A stretch of 64,000 bases of DNA from Clostridia bacterium (GTDB lineage: Bacteria > Bacillota > Clostridia > Oscillospirales > CAG-272): positions 1 through 64,000 of the forward strand of contig JAFUQU010000050.1 in assembly GCA_017472255.1 (NCBI GenBank), given 5' to 3'. The first letter of the stretch is position 1. Each line of letters begins with the position of its first letter. The notes beneath the pieces are model-generated. The model saw nothing but the letters and a program-made list of their open reading frames with translations, was not told the origin of the DNA and did not search any database. Positions 48,708 through 57,482 of this stretch are shown here, piece by piece. A program made the position numbers and the translations under genes.

Positions 48708-50168
48708 ATGCGCAACAAATTTGGTAAACGACTGCTCACCCTGCTTTTGCTGGCTGCTCCTCTGACCGTTTCGGCGGTTTCCTGCGGCGGAACCGATACT
48801 CCCTCCGATACCACCGCGTCCGGTACGACCACGACCACTCCGGAAGATTCGTCCGGTTATTCTTATCCTGAGCTGGACTGCAATGGCGAGGAATTCACGA
48901 TTCTGAACGGCACCACCACATGGGGCTTCTACACCTCCCTCGACCACGAATCGCAGACCGGCGATACCCTGGACGACGCCATTTACAACCGCAACCGCGG
49001 GCTGGAGGATCGCTACAATTTCAAGCTGAATGTGGTGGAGGAGCTGGATATTCAGAAGCTGGCTGACCATATCCGCACCGTTATTATGTCCGGCGAGGAC
49101 GAATACGACGTGACCTATTGTCCCGCCAACTACACCGCGGCGCTGATCACCGAGAATATGTTCGTCAATCTGCGCGACATCGATACGTTCCAGCTGGATC
49201 AGCCCTGGTGGGATCAGGTGGTCATCAACGAAGGCTCCCTGGGCGATGATCAGGCCTCCTATTTCGCCGCCAGCGACCTGTCGCTGTTCGGCTTTGAAGG
49301 CACGTGGTGTATGTTCTTCAACGAAACCATGCTGGAGAATCTGAATCTTGACAAGCCCTACGATCTCGTCCGCGAGGGAAAATGGACGATTGACGCGCTT
49401 CGCGTCTATACCAAGGCGGGCGGCAATCTGAACGGTGACGACAGCTTTGCATGGAGTGAGAGCGGCAATTCAATCTATGGGCTTACCTCATCCCAGGCTC
49501 TGCCCGTGGCGTTCATCATAGGCTCAGGCGAGCGCTTTGTGAAAAATGATAAGGGCATACCCTCCTTCTCGCTGGAGACCGACCGCTTCTATTCCCTGGT
49601 GGATAAGATGACGGAGCTGTTCGCATCGGACGGCGAGTTTGTCTGGCAGAACTCCAGCGGCAAGAACCATTATGAGGAGATTTTCCGCGACCGCCGCGCA
49701 CTTTTCCTCGGCGCCGAGCTGAAAGCCTCCCAGAAATACCGCGATTTTGACGACACCTTCGGCATCGTGCCGATTCCGAAATATGAGGAAAGCCAGGAAA
49801 GCTATTATTCGATCATGTCCAAGGCGTCGCTGCTGATGAGCGTTCCCGTGACCAGCGCCGATCCCGAGCGCGCGGGCATCATCATGGACGCCCTGTCCTA
49901 CCTGAGCTACGAAAACATCCTGCCGATCTACTATGAGGTGAATGTCTCCCAGAAGGGACTGCGCAACGAGGATTCCATCGAAATGCTGGGCATCATCCGC
50001 GACTCCCGCTTCTTTGATGTGGGCGACGCCTATGGCTGGACGAGCGATATCCAGAACAGCATCCGCGTAACCCTTGCCAACGGCGACAGCAGCATTGCCT
50101 CCACCATCGCTTCCATGAAGCAGGCGACGGCTGATAAAATCGCTGCCACCATGGAGCTGTATCAATAA
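48708..50168 (+). CDS. Extracellular solute-binding lipoprotein
   Basis: Third binding lipoprotein, 486 residues: signal peptide with lipobox VSC (Cys ~26), Thr-rich tether (TPSDTTASGTTTTTPEDSSG), binding domain with LDCNGEEFTILNGTTTWGFY, TLDDAIYNRNRGLEDRYNF and EGKWTIDALRVYTKAGGNL. Unlike the other two it has a strong constitutive-looking promoter and no adjacent AraC gene. GGAG precedes the ATG. It is transcribed alone; permease partners are not in the window. Confidence 0.92.
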   Translation: MRNKFGKRLLTLLLLAAPLTVSAVSCGGTDTPSDTTASGTTTTTPEDSSGYSYPELDCNGEEFTILNGTTTWGFYTSLDHESQTGDTLDDAIYNRNRGLEDRYNFKLNVVEELDIQKLADHIRTVIMSGEDEYDVTYCPANYTAALITENMFVNLRDIDTFQLDQPWWDQVVINEGSLGDDQASYFAASDLSLFGFEGTWCMFFNETMLENLNLDKPYDLVREGKWTIDALRVYTKAGGNLNGDDSFAWSESGNSIYGLTSSQALPVAFIIGSGERFVKNDKGIPSFSLETDRFYSLVDKMTELFASDGEFVWQNSSGKNHYEEIFRDRRALFLGAELKASQKYRDFDDTFGIVPIPKYEESQESYYSIMSKASLLMSVPVTSADPERAGIIMDALSYLSYENILPIYYEVNVSQKGLRNEDSIEMLGIIRDSRFFDVGDAYGWTSDIQNSIRVTLANGDSSIASTIASMKQATADKIAATMELYQ

Positions 50169-50173
50169 TCCCA

Positions 50174-50206
50174 ATCAGACCTGCTCCGGCGGGTCTGATT
50201 TTTATA
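50174..50206 (+). terminator. Terminator of the third binding-protein gene
   Basis: AATCAGACC pairs with GGTCTGATT, followed by a T-run. Confidence 0.85.
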
Positions 50207-50216
50207 TCATTTTCAC

Positions 50217-50245
50217 TTGAAATCGCCGCAGAGATATGTTATAAT
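50217..50245 (+). promoter_or_regulatory. Promoter of the FAD oxidoreductase-bioY unit
   Basis: TTGAAA, 17-base spacer, TATAAT. Confidence 0.75.
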
Positions 50246-50277
50246 AAAAGAAAACATCTCGAAAAGGAGTATGAAGA

Positions 50278-51564
50278 ATGCTTATACAGGAAGAAGTCCG
50301 CGAGCGTGGACATTATGACGTGATCGTCGCCGGAGGCGGCGTGGCGGGCGTTGCCGCCGCGGTGCAGCTGGCGCGGGAGGGCAAGCGGGCGCTGGTTATC
50401 GAAAAATCCCAGAAGCTGGGCGGTCTTGCCACGCTGGGTTTGATCAACTTCTTCGTTCCCATGTGCAACGGACGGGGCAAGCAGATCATCTTCGGCATGG
50501 CGGAGGAATTTCTCCGCCTGTCCGTCAAATACGGCTGGGGTTCTCCCACCGCTGCCTTCGTGGACGGACAGATTCCCCAGGCCAAGCTGGACGAATACAA
50601 GGCGAAGGGCGAACAGCCTCCCCGCTATATGTGCCGCTACAGCTACGATATCTTCGCGCTGACCCTCACCGAGCTTTGCGTCAATGAAGGCGTGGAGCTG
50701 ATGTTTGACGCGGTGGTTTCCACTCCGGTCTGCGAGGATGTGGGCGGCGTTACCTATGTGAAGGGCGTGGTTGTGGAGAACAAGTCGGGACGGGAGTATT
50801 ACACCGCCGACTACTTCATCGACGCCACCGGCGACAGCGATCTGCTTTACCGCGCGGGCATTCCTACCGCGTCGAGGGGCAATTTCCACACCTATCTCGG
50901 CAAGCTGATCACGCTGGACAGCTGCAAGCGCGCCGTGGAAACCGGAAACATTCAGAACGCTTTCGGCGGATGCAGCGGCGGCGGTTCTAGCCTGTATGGC
51001 GGCGGACATCCCGAGGGCGTGCCGCTCTACTACGGCACCGAAAGCAGCGAGGTGAACCGCTATCTGATTCAGAATCAGCTGGAAATGCTGAACAAGCTGA
51101 AGAAAACCGACCGCAATTCCCGGGATATCGCCACACTGCCCGGCATGGCGCAGTTCCGCGCTACCCGCCGCATTGTTGGCGAATACACCCTTCAGGTTGA
51201 CGACGCTTACCGCCACTTCGACGATTCGGTGGGCGCGATTAACGACTTCGACCGGAGAGACTGGCTCTACGAAATCCCCTACCGCACGTTGGTCAACCAC
51301 AAGGCGGGCAACATCATCACCTGTGGACGCACCGCGTCCGGCGAAGGCTATGCATGGGATATCCTGCGCGTAATTCCGCCGGCGATCATTTCCGGACAGG
51401 CGGCGGGTCTGGCCTGCGCCATGGCACAAGACGATAAGCGGGAGCTTTGCACGGTGGATGTGCCCGCCATGCAGAAGCGTCTGGAAGCGGTCAATGTGGG
51501 CATCCACTTTGACGATGCGGACATTCCGAAGGAAAGCAGCACGGTTCATGAGGTAGTAGATTGA
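50278..51564 (+). CDS. FAD-dependent oxidoreductase (FAD_oxidored family)
   Basis: A 428-residue flavoprotein starting YDVIVAGGGVAGVAAAVQLA (FAD site at residues ~13-32), followed by KSQKLGGLATLGLINFF, DYFIDATGDSDLLYRAGIP and the C-terminal FAD contact SGQAAGLACAMA. AAAAGGAG is upstream of the ATG. It is a short relative of the 840-residue protein at 27354 without its extra ends. The next gene, bioY, starts on its stop codon, so the two are coupled, though a direct role in biotin metabolism is not established. Substrate unknown. Confidence 0.88.
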   Translation: MLIQEEVRERGHYDVIVAGGGVAGVAAAVQLAREGKRALVIEKSQKLGGLATLGLINFFVPMCNGRGKQIIFGMAEEFLRLSVKYGWGSPTAAFVDGQIPQAKLDEYKAKGEQPPRYMCRYSYDIFALTLTELCVNEGVELMFDAVVSTPVCEDVGGVTYVKGVVVENKSGREYYTADYFIDATGDSDLLYRAGIPTASRGNFHTYLGKLITLDSCKRAVETGNIQNAFGGCSGGGSSLYGGGHPEGVPLYYGTESSEVNRYLIQNQLEMLNKLKKTDRNSRDIATLPGMAQFRATRRIVGEYTLQVDDAYRHFDDSVGAINDFDRRDWLYEIPYRTLVNHKAGNIITCGRTASGEGYAWDILRVIPPAIISGQAAGLACAMAQDDKRELCTVDVPAMQKRLEAVNVGIHFDDADIPKESSTVHEVVD

Positions 51565-52088
51565 GTACGAAACGTGCAGTGAACGTCCGGGAGCTGGCGC
51601 TCTGCGGACTGTTCGCGGCAATTGTCGCCGTGATGTCGCTGATCACCATTCCGCTCCCCGGCGGCGTGCCGATCACGCTGCAAACCTTCGCCGTGCCGTT
51701 CTGCGGCTATATGCTGGGGGCGAAACGTGGACTTTGGGCGATGCTGGTTTATGAAGCCATCGGCGCGGTGGGTCTGCCGGTCTTTTCCGGAATGCGGGGC
51801 GGAATTGCCGTGCTGGCCGGACCGACGGGCGGCTTCCTTGTGGGATTTTTCGCGTTTGTGCTGCTTTGCGGACTGCGCACCAGACACCGCCTGACAGCGC
51901 TTTTGCTGGGAGCTGCCGGACTGCTGCTCTGCCATGCTGCGGGATGCGCGTGGTATGCCGTGGCTGCCGGAACGTCGCTGATCAGCAGCTTTATGACCGC
52001 GTCGCTGCCCTTCCTGGTCAAGGATTTTCTGTCCGTGACCGCGGCATGGGTGATGGCGGACATCTGCAAAAAGCGGCTGCCGATATAA
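51561..52088 (+). CDS. bioY: Biotin ECF-transporter S component BioY
   Basis: Biotin uptake protein, 175 residues with about six membrane helices; BioY signatures are TIPLPGGVPITLQTFAVPF, GYMLGAKRGLWAMLVYEAIG and GLPVFSGMRGGIAVLAGPTG. It works with a shared EcfA/EcfT module or alone. The start appears to be TTG at 51561, overlapping the preceding TGA, with GAGG 7 bases upstream; no in-frame ATG precedes the first helix. No BirA box or biotin riboswitch is seen; it is expressed with the FAD oxidoreductase. Confidence 0.92.
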   Translation: MSTKRAVNVRELALCGLFAAIVAVMSLITIPLPGGVPITLQTFAVPFCGYMLGAKRGLWAMLVYEAIGAVGLPVFSGMRGGIAVLAGPTGGFLVGFFAFVLLCGLRTRHRLTALLLGAAGLLLCHAAGCAWYAVAAGTSLISSFMTASLPFLVKDFLSVTAAWVMADICKKRLPI

Positions 52089-52090
52089 AC

Positions 52091-52129
52091 AAGGGGATGC
52101 CCGCATCATACGATGGGGCATCCCTTTTA
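52091..52129. terminator. Bidirectional terminator
   Basis: AAGGGGATGCCC pairs with GGGCATCCCTTTT between the convergent bioY and AraC genes. Confidence 0.85.
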
Positions 52130-52942
52130 TGATTCTTCCGCGTTTTTGATTGCGCTGGGCGTGGTTCCGCAGAAGCGGCGGAAGACCCGGTTAAAGTAGG
52201 CAACGTCCGGGATGCCCACCATCTCCGCCACCTCACCCACCGAATATTCGCCGGTGGACAGCAGCTCTGAGGCCTTTTTTGTACGCAGATAGTTGCGGTA
52301 CTGGATGGGGGGCATTCCCGCGTAATCGAGGAATCGGCTGCGGAAGCGGCTTTCGCACATACCGCACATCTTCGCCAGCTCGCCCACCGAAATTTCGCCG
52401 ATGTAGTTGTTTTCCAGATAAAGGATTGCTCCCGAAATGTCGGCATGGGAACGCTTCATGTCGGCTTTGATGTTTTCCAGCGTCACGTGGTGGAGCAGCT
52501 CCAGAAAGATGGCGCCCGCTTTAATGCGATAGCCCAGCTCGCCCTTTTTCCAGACAGACAGCATCCGGTCATAGATATCCCGCGCCACGCTGCCCTTGCC
52601 CCGCAGCGCCACGAAAATCTGGTCGGAGAAGCCAAACACTCCCTGTTCGGTGCTCAGAATGAATTCAGCGGAGGCGTAGCGGATTTCCTCGCTTTTCCAT
52701 TCGGAGGTATACACGCAGTCGCCGGGGAGATAGAGAACATCGCCGCTGCTGACCAGAATCGGCTCGCCGCCGTCCTGCGTGATTTCGAACACGCCCTCCT
52801 GAATGAAGAAAAAACGGTCGCAGCGCCGCAGGTTTTTCGGACAGCGGAAGCGGCGGAAAGGCTGCTCCAGCGTATAAGTGATGTGCAGCTCGTCTACGCG
52901 GAAATCAAGATCGCATAGTTCTCGGAAGCTGTAATTGGTCAT
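52127..52942 (-). CDS. AraC family transcriptional regulator
   Basis: A 271-residue AraC regulator with cupin sensor (FIQEGVFEITQDGGEPILVS; GDVLYLPGDCVYTSEW) and DNA-binding domain (ISVGELAKMCGMCESRFRSR; VGEVAEMVGIPDVAYFNRVF). AAAGGA is 8 bases before the ATG. Divergent from the isomerase/dehydrogenase operon starting at 53094, which it probably activates. Confidence 0.93.
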   Translation of the reverse strand: MTNYSFRELCDLDFRVDELHITYTLEQPFRRFRCPKNLRRCDRFFFIQEGVFEITQDGGEPILVSSGDVLYLPGDCVYTSEWKSEEIRYASAEFILSTEQGVFGFSDQIFVALRGKGSVARDIYDRMLSVWKKGELGYRIKAGAIFLELLHHVTLENIKADMKRSHADISGAILYLENNYIGEISVGELAKMCGMCESRFRSRFLDYAGMPPIQYRNYLRTKKASELLSTGEYSVGEVAEMVGIPDVAYFNRVFRRFCGTTPSAIKNAEES

Positions 52943-52983
52943 TTTGACGTTCCTTTCGGGTGAAAATTTATCCTTCGTGTTAT

Positions 52984-53012
52984 ATTATACAAATAAAAAA
53001 TCGAATTGTCAA
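52984..53012 (-). promoter_or_regulatory. Promoter of the AraC gene at 52127-52942
   Basis: TTGACA (53012-53007), 17-base spacer, TATAAT (52989-52984). Confidence 0.85.
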
Positions 53013-53035
53013 TGGCTTTTACAAGAAAAATGTGA

Positions 53036-53041
53036 TATACT
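53036..53041 (+). promoter_or_regulatory. -10 box of the isomerase operon, weak -35
   Basis: TATACT with a TG two bases before it; the hexamer 17 bases upstream (TGGCTT) is poor, suggesting activator dependence. Confidence 0.5.
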
Positions 53042-53093
53042 TTATACATAAAGCCCGCAGTGGGCTGTCAAATAGTACATAGGAGAGTTGATT

Positions 53094-53879
53094 ATGAAAT
53101 TCAGTGTATGTATCGATATGATGTACCCCGAAGCCGATATCGCCGGACGCTGCGAGATTACAAAGCAGGTTGGCGCGCAGGCGGTGGAATTCTGGAAATG
53201 GACAAACAAGGATATCCCCGCGCTGGCAGAGAAGCTGCGTGAGCTTGGCATCGGCGCGGCGCTGATGAATCTGGATTCCGCCGATGAAGCGCTGTCCGCC
53301 GCCCTGATGCGGGGCATCCTGTCCCACCGCCGCATCGACGATTTCATCCGCGCCATCCACGAAACCGCGCCGGTGATGCGTCAGCTGGGCATGGAAAACT
53401 GCATCGTCCTCGCCGGTGATGTGGACGACGAAATTCCGCTGGAGCAGGCGTTTGAGAACATCCGCGACACGCTGGCTGCCGGTGCGAAGGCGGCGTCGGA
53501 CGAGGGCATTAACCTGCTGTTGGAACCGCTGAATACCTACGACCGACCGTCCTATGTTCTGCCCTGGTCGGCGCCCTCCTTCGACATCCTGCGGGACGTG
53601 AACAGCCCCAACGTGAAGCTGCTTCTCGATCTCTACCACACCCAGCGCATGGAGGGCAATCTGATCGACACGATGATGAAGAATATCGACCTCATCGGAC
53701 ACTTCCACGTGGCGGGTTCGCCGTGGCGCTGCGAGCCTTCGCTGGGCGAGGTGGACTATATGCAGGTCTTTGACGCCATCGAGGCGGTGGGCTACGAAGG
53801 CTATGTGGGTTTTGAATACCGTGTCAGAAAGACGTCCTTCGATCTGGGCGAATACATCAGAAAGTACAGAGGTAGATAA
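53094..53879 (+). CDS. TIM-barrel sugar isomerase (hydroxypyruvate-isomerase/IolE-like)
   Basis: A 261-residue xylose-isomerase-like TIM barrel. Metal-ligand segments are visible: LLLEPLNTYDRPSY (Glu), KLLLDLYHTQRMEG (Asp, His), IGHFHVAGSPWRCEPSLGEV (His) and YVGFEYRVRK (Glu), the Hyi pattern. ATG 53094 follows AGGAGAG; a TTG at 53088 is less likely. First gene of an operon with two Gfo/Idh/MocA dehydrogenases, a layout like myo-inositol or keto-sugar catabolism. Confidence 0.9.
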   Translation: MKFSVCIDMMYPEADIAGRCEITKQVGAQAVEFWKWTNKDIPALAEKLRELGIGAALMNLDSADEALSAALMRGILSHRRIDDFIRAIHETAPVMRQLGMENCIVLAGDVDDEIPLEQAFENIRDTLAAGAKAASDEGINLLLEPLNTYDRPSYVLPWSAPSFDILRDVNSPNVKLLLDLYHTQRMEGNLIDTMMKNIDLIGHFHVAGSPWRCEPSLGEVDYMQVFDAIEAVGYEGYVGFEYRVRKTSFDLGEYIRKYRGR

Positions 53880-53881
53880 CA

Positions 53882-55132
53882 ATGGGAATTAGAATCGGCA
53901 TTGTGGGCTTCGGCGAGTTTTCAGGCAGCTTTATGGATCATTTTCAGACCCATCCGGACGTGGATGAGGTGGTGGGCGCGGAGGTTTTGCCCGAGCGCCG
54001 GGAGGAATTCCGCCGGAAATACGGGCTGGAGAAAATCTACGACTCCTACGAGCAGATGCTTGAATGCGAGGATAAGCTGGACGCGGTGGGTATTTTCACC
54101 CAGCGCCATCAGCACGGTCCCATGGTCATCACCGCGCTGAAACGGGGACTGCACGTTTTTTCGGCCGTGCCGCTGAGCTGCGAGGTGGACGAAGCCTTCA
54201 AAATCATCGAACTGGTGAAGAAGACCCGCAAAATCTACATGGCGGGCGAAACCTGCTATTATTTCCCCTGCGCTATCTGGTGCCGCGAGAAGTACAAGAC
54301 CGGCGCCTTCGGTAAATTCGTCTACGGCGAATCCCAGTATTACCACGATATCACCGAGATGTTCGGCTCCTTCGCGTCCGGCGGCAGTGAATGGAAGAAG
54401 GTGGCGGGAATTCCGCCCATGTACTATTCCACCCACTCCATGTCCATGCTCTTTCTGTCCATCGGCGAGTACCCGGTGGAAGTCACCTGCATGGGCTTCG
54501 AAGACGACATCGGCGACGGCATTTACGGCAAGGGCAACAACCTGTGGGACAATCCCTTCTCCAACGAGACCGCCATCTTCAAGATGTCGGGCGGCGGCGT
54601 GGCGCGGATCAACGAATTCCGCCGCTGCGGCACCAACAAGCCCTCCTCCTACATCACCAGCCTTATCGGCACCCACGCCAGCTATATGTGCAACGGTATG
54701 CACCACACCTTCACCGTGGGTAACGTCTTTGGTCAGAAGCCGCGGGTGGAGTATATTTCAAACGAGATCAACAGCCACATCTACACCGAAAACAAGGATA
54801 AGCTGGATCTGAACGTGGATCCCATTATGTACAAATGCCATCGCGGCTTTTCGAAGGTTCACGACATCTCCCGTCTGCCGGTCAGCTTCCGGGATATCCC
54901 CGACGGCGGACACAACGGCTCCCATCCCTTTCTGGTGGACGATTTTGTCCGCGCCTGCGTCACCGGCAAGCTGCCGCCCAACAACGTATGGGACGCGGCG
55001 ACCTGCATGATTCCCGGCGTCATCGCCCACGATTCGGCGATGCAGGGCGGAAAGACGCTGCCTGTGCCCTTTGTCGGCAAAGCGCCCGCCGACTGGGATA
55101 GGATCGATTACAGCGACCGAATCTACGAATAA
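53882..55132 (+). CDS. Gfo/Idh/MocA family oxidoreductase
   Basis: NAD(P)-dependent dehydrogenase, 416 residues, with Rossmann site IGIVGFGEFSGSFMDHF at the start. It is a paralogue of the protein at 20104-21306, sharing GETCYY-x-PCA-xx-CRE and FVYGESQYYHD; both replace the usual catalytic EKP motif (here AVPLSCEVDEAF). It follows the isomerase by 2 bases and precedes a further dehydrogenase by 10, so the three are cotranscribed. Confidence 0.9.
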   Translation: MGIRIGIVGFGEFSGSFMDHFQTHPDVDEVVGAEVLPERREEFRRKYGLEKIYDSYEQMLECEDKLDAVGIFTQRHQHGPMVITALKRGLHVFSAVPLSCEVDEAFKIIELVKKTRKIYMAGETCYYFPCAIWCREKYKTGAFGKFVYGESQYYHDITEMFGSFASGGSEWKKVAGIPPMYYSTHSMSMLFLSIGEYPVEVTCMGFEDDIGDGIYGKGNNLWDNPFSNETAIFKMSGGGVARINEFRRCGTNKPSSYITSLIGTHASYMCNGMHHTFTVGNVFGQKPRVEYISNEINSHIYTENKDKLDLNVDPIMYKCHRGFSKVHDISRLPVSFRDIPDGGHNGSHPFLVDDFVRACVTGKLPPNNVWDAATCMIPGVIAHDSAMQGGKTLPVPFVGKAPADWDRIDYSDRIYE

Positions 55133-55142
55133 GGAGTTAGCA

Positions 55143-56243
55143 ATGAGAAAAGCAGCCATCATCGGGTGCGGCATGATCGCAAATTTCGCGCACATTCCCG
55201 CATACCGCCATCTGCCGGGCGAATTCACCATCGCCGGCGTTTGCGACGTGAACGAAAAATCCGCCGCCGATACCGCCGCCCGGCATAACATTCCCTATCA
55301 CACCTCCGACGCGAAGAAGCTGCTGGAGGACACCCAGCCCGACATCGTGTCGGTCTGCGTTCCCAACAAATTCCACGCCCAGTACATCCGTCTCGCTCTG
55401 GAAGCGGGGGCGCACGTGCTCTGCGAGAAGCCGCTGGCCCTGACGAAGGCGGACGCGGTGGAGCTGTTTGCGCTGGCTGAATCCAAGGGGCTGATGCTCT
55501 GCGCCTGCCAGTCCATGCGCTTCACCCCCGATCGTCTGGAGGCGAAGGGGTTGATTGAAGCGGGCGCGCTGGGGGAACTGTATTACGGCGAGTTCGCCCG
55601 CATCCGCCGGCGAGGCATCCCCAAGTGGGGTGCGTTCCATATTGAATCGATCAGCGGGGGCGGCGCGTTTGTGGACATCGGCGTGCATATGCTGGACGCG
55701 GTGGTCTGGCTTACGGGCAACACGAAGCCGGTGGCGGTCAGCGGCTGCAAGTCGGCGCGTCTGGCGCACAGCGATAAGCTGGCAACCGGACTCCGGGACA
55801 GCGGCGCTCTCACCGGACAGACCCTTTCCCAGCGGGTCTACAGCGACGACGAGTTCAACGTGGAAGATTTCGCGTCGGGCAGCGTTGCCTTCGAGAACGG
55901 AATGCGGATCAACTTTAAGACCGCGTGGGCGGTCAATCTGCCCGACGAAACCAGCATCGTCCTCGCGGGTGATCTGGGCGGAATCCGCCTGCCCGAATTT
56001 CAGGTGTACAGCGGTTTTGCCGGACGGCAGGCCGACATCCAGCCGAAGATCACGGCGGCGAATCCCTATCCGAAGGAAGAATTCGGCGGGCACTTCCAGC
56101 TGCTCGATCATGTGGCGGCATACCTGGACGGCAGGGAAGAGCTGTTCGTGAAGCCGGAGGAAACCATCGCGGTCAGTGCCATCATCGATATGTTCTATCG
56201 AAGCGCAAAAGAGGGACGCGAGGTTACGATCGACGAATTATAA
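55143..56243 (+). CDS. Gfo/Idh/MocA family oxidoreductase
   Basis: A canonical family member, 366 residues: Rossmann AAIIGCGMIANFAHIPAYRH and the catalytic motif LCEKPLALT near residue 100, then SGGGAFVDIGVHMLDAVVWL. It is less like its neighbour than the 20104 and 53882 pair are to each other. AAGGAG ends 7 bases before the ATG at 55143. Third gene of the isomerase operon; probably oxidises a cyclitol or sugar derivative. Confidence 0.92.
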   Translation: MRKAAIIGCGMIANFAHIPAYRHLPGEFTIAGVCDVNEKSAADTAARHNIPYHTSDAKKLLEDTQPDIVSVCVPNKFHAQYIRLALEAGAHVLCEKPLALTKADAVELFALAESKGLMLCACQSMRFTPDRLEAKGLIEAGALGELYYGEFARIRRRGIPKWGAFHIESISGGGAFVDIGVHMLDAVVWLTGNTKPVAVSGCKSARLAHSDKLATGLRDSGALTGQTLSQRVYSDDEFNVEDFASGSVAFENGMRINFKTAWAVNLPDETSIVLAGDLGGIRLPEFQVYSGFAGRQADIQPKITAANPYPKEEFGGHFQLLDHVAAYLDGREELFVKPEETIAVSAIIDMFYRSAKEGREVTIDEL

Positions 56244-56247
56244 TCGA

Positions 56248-56277
56248 AAGAAGGAATCCGCGAGGATTCCTTCTTTA
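56248..56277 (+). terminator. Terminator of the isomerase operon
   Basis: AGAAGGAATCC, GCGA loop, GGATTCCTTCTTT. Confidence 0.85.
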
Positions 56278-56322
56278 CATATAATTTACATAGCGTTCAT
56301 GAATAACGGTAGAAAAATATGT

Positions 56323-56328
56323 TATACT
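56323..56328 (+). promoter_or_regulatory. Extended -10 of the VanZ-like gene
   Basis: TATACT preceded by TGT, the extended -10 pattern; the -35 position (TGAATA) is weak. Confidence 0.5.
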
Positions 56329-56360
56329 GTAGTTAAGTAAAGCAATGGGGAGGAAATTTT

Positions 56361-56819
56361 ATGGAAAAAGTCAAACGCGGCGGACTATGGGCGGCGTGTG
56401 TGCTGTATGCGGCGGCGGTGCTGATGCTGACCTTTCTCGGCAAGCACGTGCTCACCGATACCATCGCCGACAGTCTGGTTTATCATACCAACGTAATCCC
56501 CTTTGCCACCGTATGGGATTGGATTTCCCGGCTGGCCTCCGATCAGATCAATCTCGGCATCGTGATCAGCAATGTGTTTGGCAATCTGCTTCTGCTGATG
56601 CCGCTGGGCTTCCTGCTGCCCTGCACGTTCCCGAAAATGCGAAGCCTGATTGCCTGCCTGATCATGAGCTTTGGCGTGACGCTTTTCCTGGAGTGCGCGC
56701 AGATTATGCTGCGCATCGGATGCTTCGACATCGACGTTTTCCTCCTGCGCATCGTTGGAACCGCCATCGGTTACTGGGTGTACAAGCTGGCGAGGGGGAT
56801 TTATGAATCGAACCATTGA
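56361..56819 (+). CDS. VanZ-like family membrane protein
   Basis: A 152-residue protein with four hydrophobic helices and the VanZ-family signatures NLLLLMPLGFLLPC and FLECAQIMLRIGCFDIDVFL. VanZ relatives are linked to glycopeptide or envelope-stress tolerance, but the biochemical role is unknown. GGGGAGGAA precedes the ATG. It overlaps the acetyltransferase gene by 17 bases. Confidence 0.88.
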   Translation: MEKVKRGGLWAACVLYAAAVLMLTFLGKHVLTDTIADSLVYHTNVIPFATVWDWISRLASDQINLGIVISNVFGNLLLLMPLGFLLPCTFPKMRSLIACLIMSFGVTLFLECAQIMLRIGCFDIDVFLLRIVGTAIGYWVYKLARGIYESNH

Positions 56820-57441
56820 ACCGCTGACAGAATCGACTGCCGCCGATTTCTTTGATTTTTTCGATCATCGCGCCTTTTCGGACGGTTCTCCCTATGCGCC
56901 GTGTTACTGTAGCTGCTTTCAGCTGACGGCGGACGAGGTCAGAATCGGCATCGGTGAGCGGGCGGCCGCGCTGGGCGGAGGATTCGAAGGGCTGACGCTG
57001 GCGCTTCGGGAATCGGCAGAAGGCTTGATCAAAAAGGGCATTCTGCACGGCTATCTGGCATATGAAGACGGTCTTGCAATCGGCTGGTGTAACGCCAACG
57101 ATCAGCAGAATTATATTCGCGTGGGATCGTTTAATCCCGGAAAGCGCAGGGACGAGGATTGCTACATCTCTCCCGGCGAACGGGGAAAAATCAAGTCGCT
57201 CGTTTGCTTTGAGATTGCGCCGGATTATCGCGGAAAGGGCGTGGCGAAAGCCCTGCTGCATCGTGTCTGCGAGGATGCAAAGGCGGAGGGTTTTGCGCTG
57301 GTCGAGGTCTATCCGCAGGTTACGGAAGCCTATTCTCCCCTGGATTTCAATGGCCCGATGAAAATGTACGCAGATTTTGGCTTTGAGGAATATCAGCGGC
57401 ATGGGAAAACGATTATCATGCGCAAAAAGCTGATCGAATAA
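56803..57441 (+). CDS. GNAT family acetyltransferase
   Basis: A 212-residue N-acetyltransferase. The acetyl-CoA loop is seen in CFEIAPDYRGKGVAKALLH near residue 140, followed by FNGPMKMYADFGFEEYQRHG. The N-terminal half (CYCSCFQLTADEVRIGIGER) is larger than in minimal GNATs. The ATG at 56803 follows GAGGGGG and lies inside the VanZ-like gene. Acceptor substrate unknown. Confidence 0.88.
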   Translation: MNRTIEPLTESTAADFFDFFDHRAFSDGSPYAPCYCSCFQLTADEVRIGIGERAAALGGGFEGLTLALRESAEGLIKKGILHGYLAYEDGLAIGWCNANDQQNYIRVGSFNPGKRRDEDCYISPGERGKIKSLVCFEIAPDYRGKGVAKALLHRVCEDAKAEGFALVEVYPQVTEAYSPLDFNGPMKMYADFGFEEYQRHGKTIIMRKKLIE

Positions 57442-57482
57442 AAAGGGAAGAAACCGCCTGACGCGGTTTCTTCCTCTTTTTT
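57441..57482. terminator. Bidirectional terminator
   Basis: AAGGGAAGAAACCGC, CTGAC loop, GCGGTTTCTTCC then CTTTTTT, between convergent genes. Confidence 0.88.
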
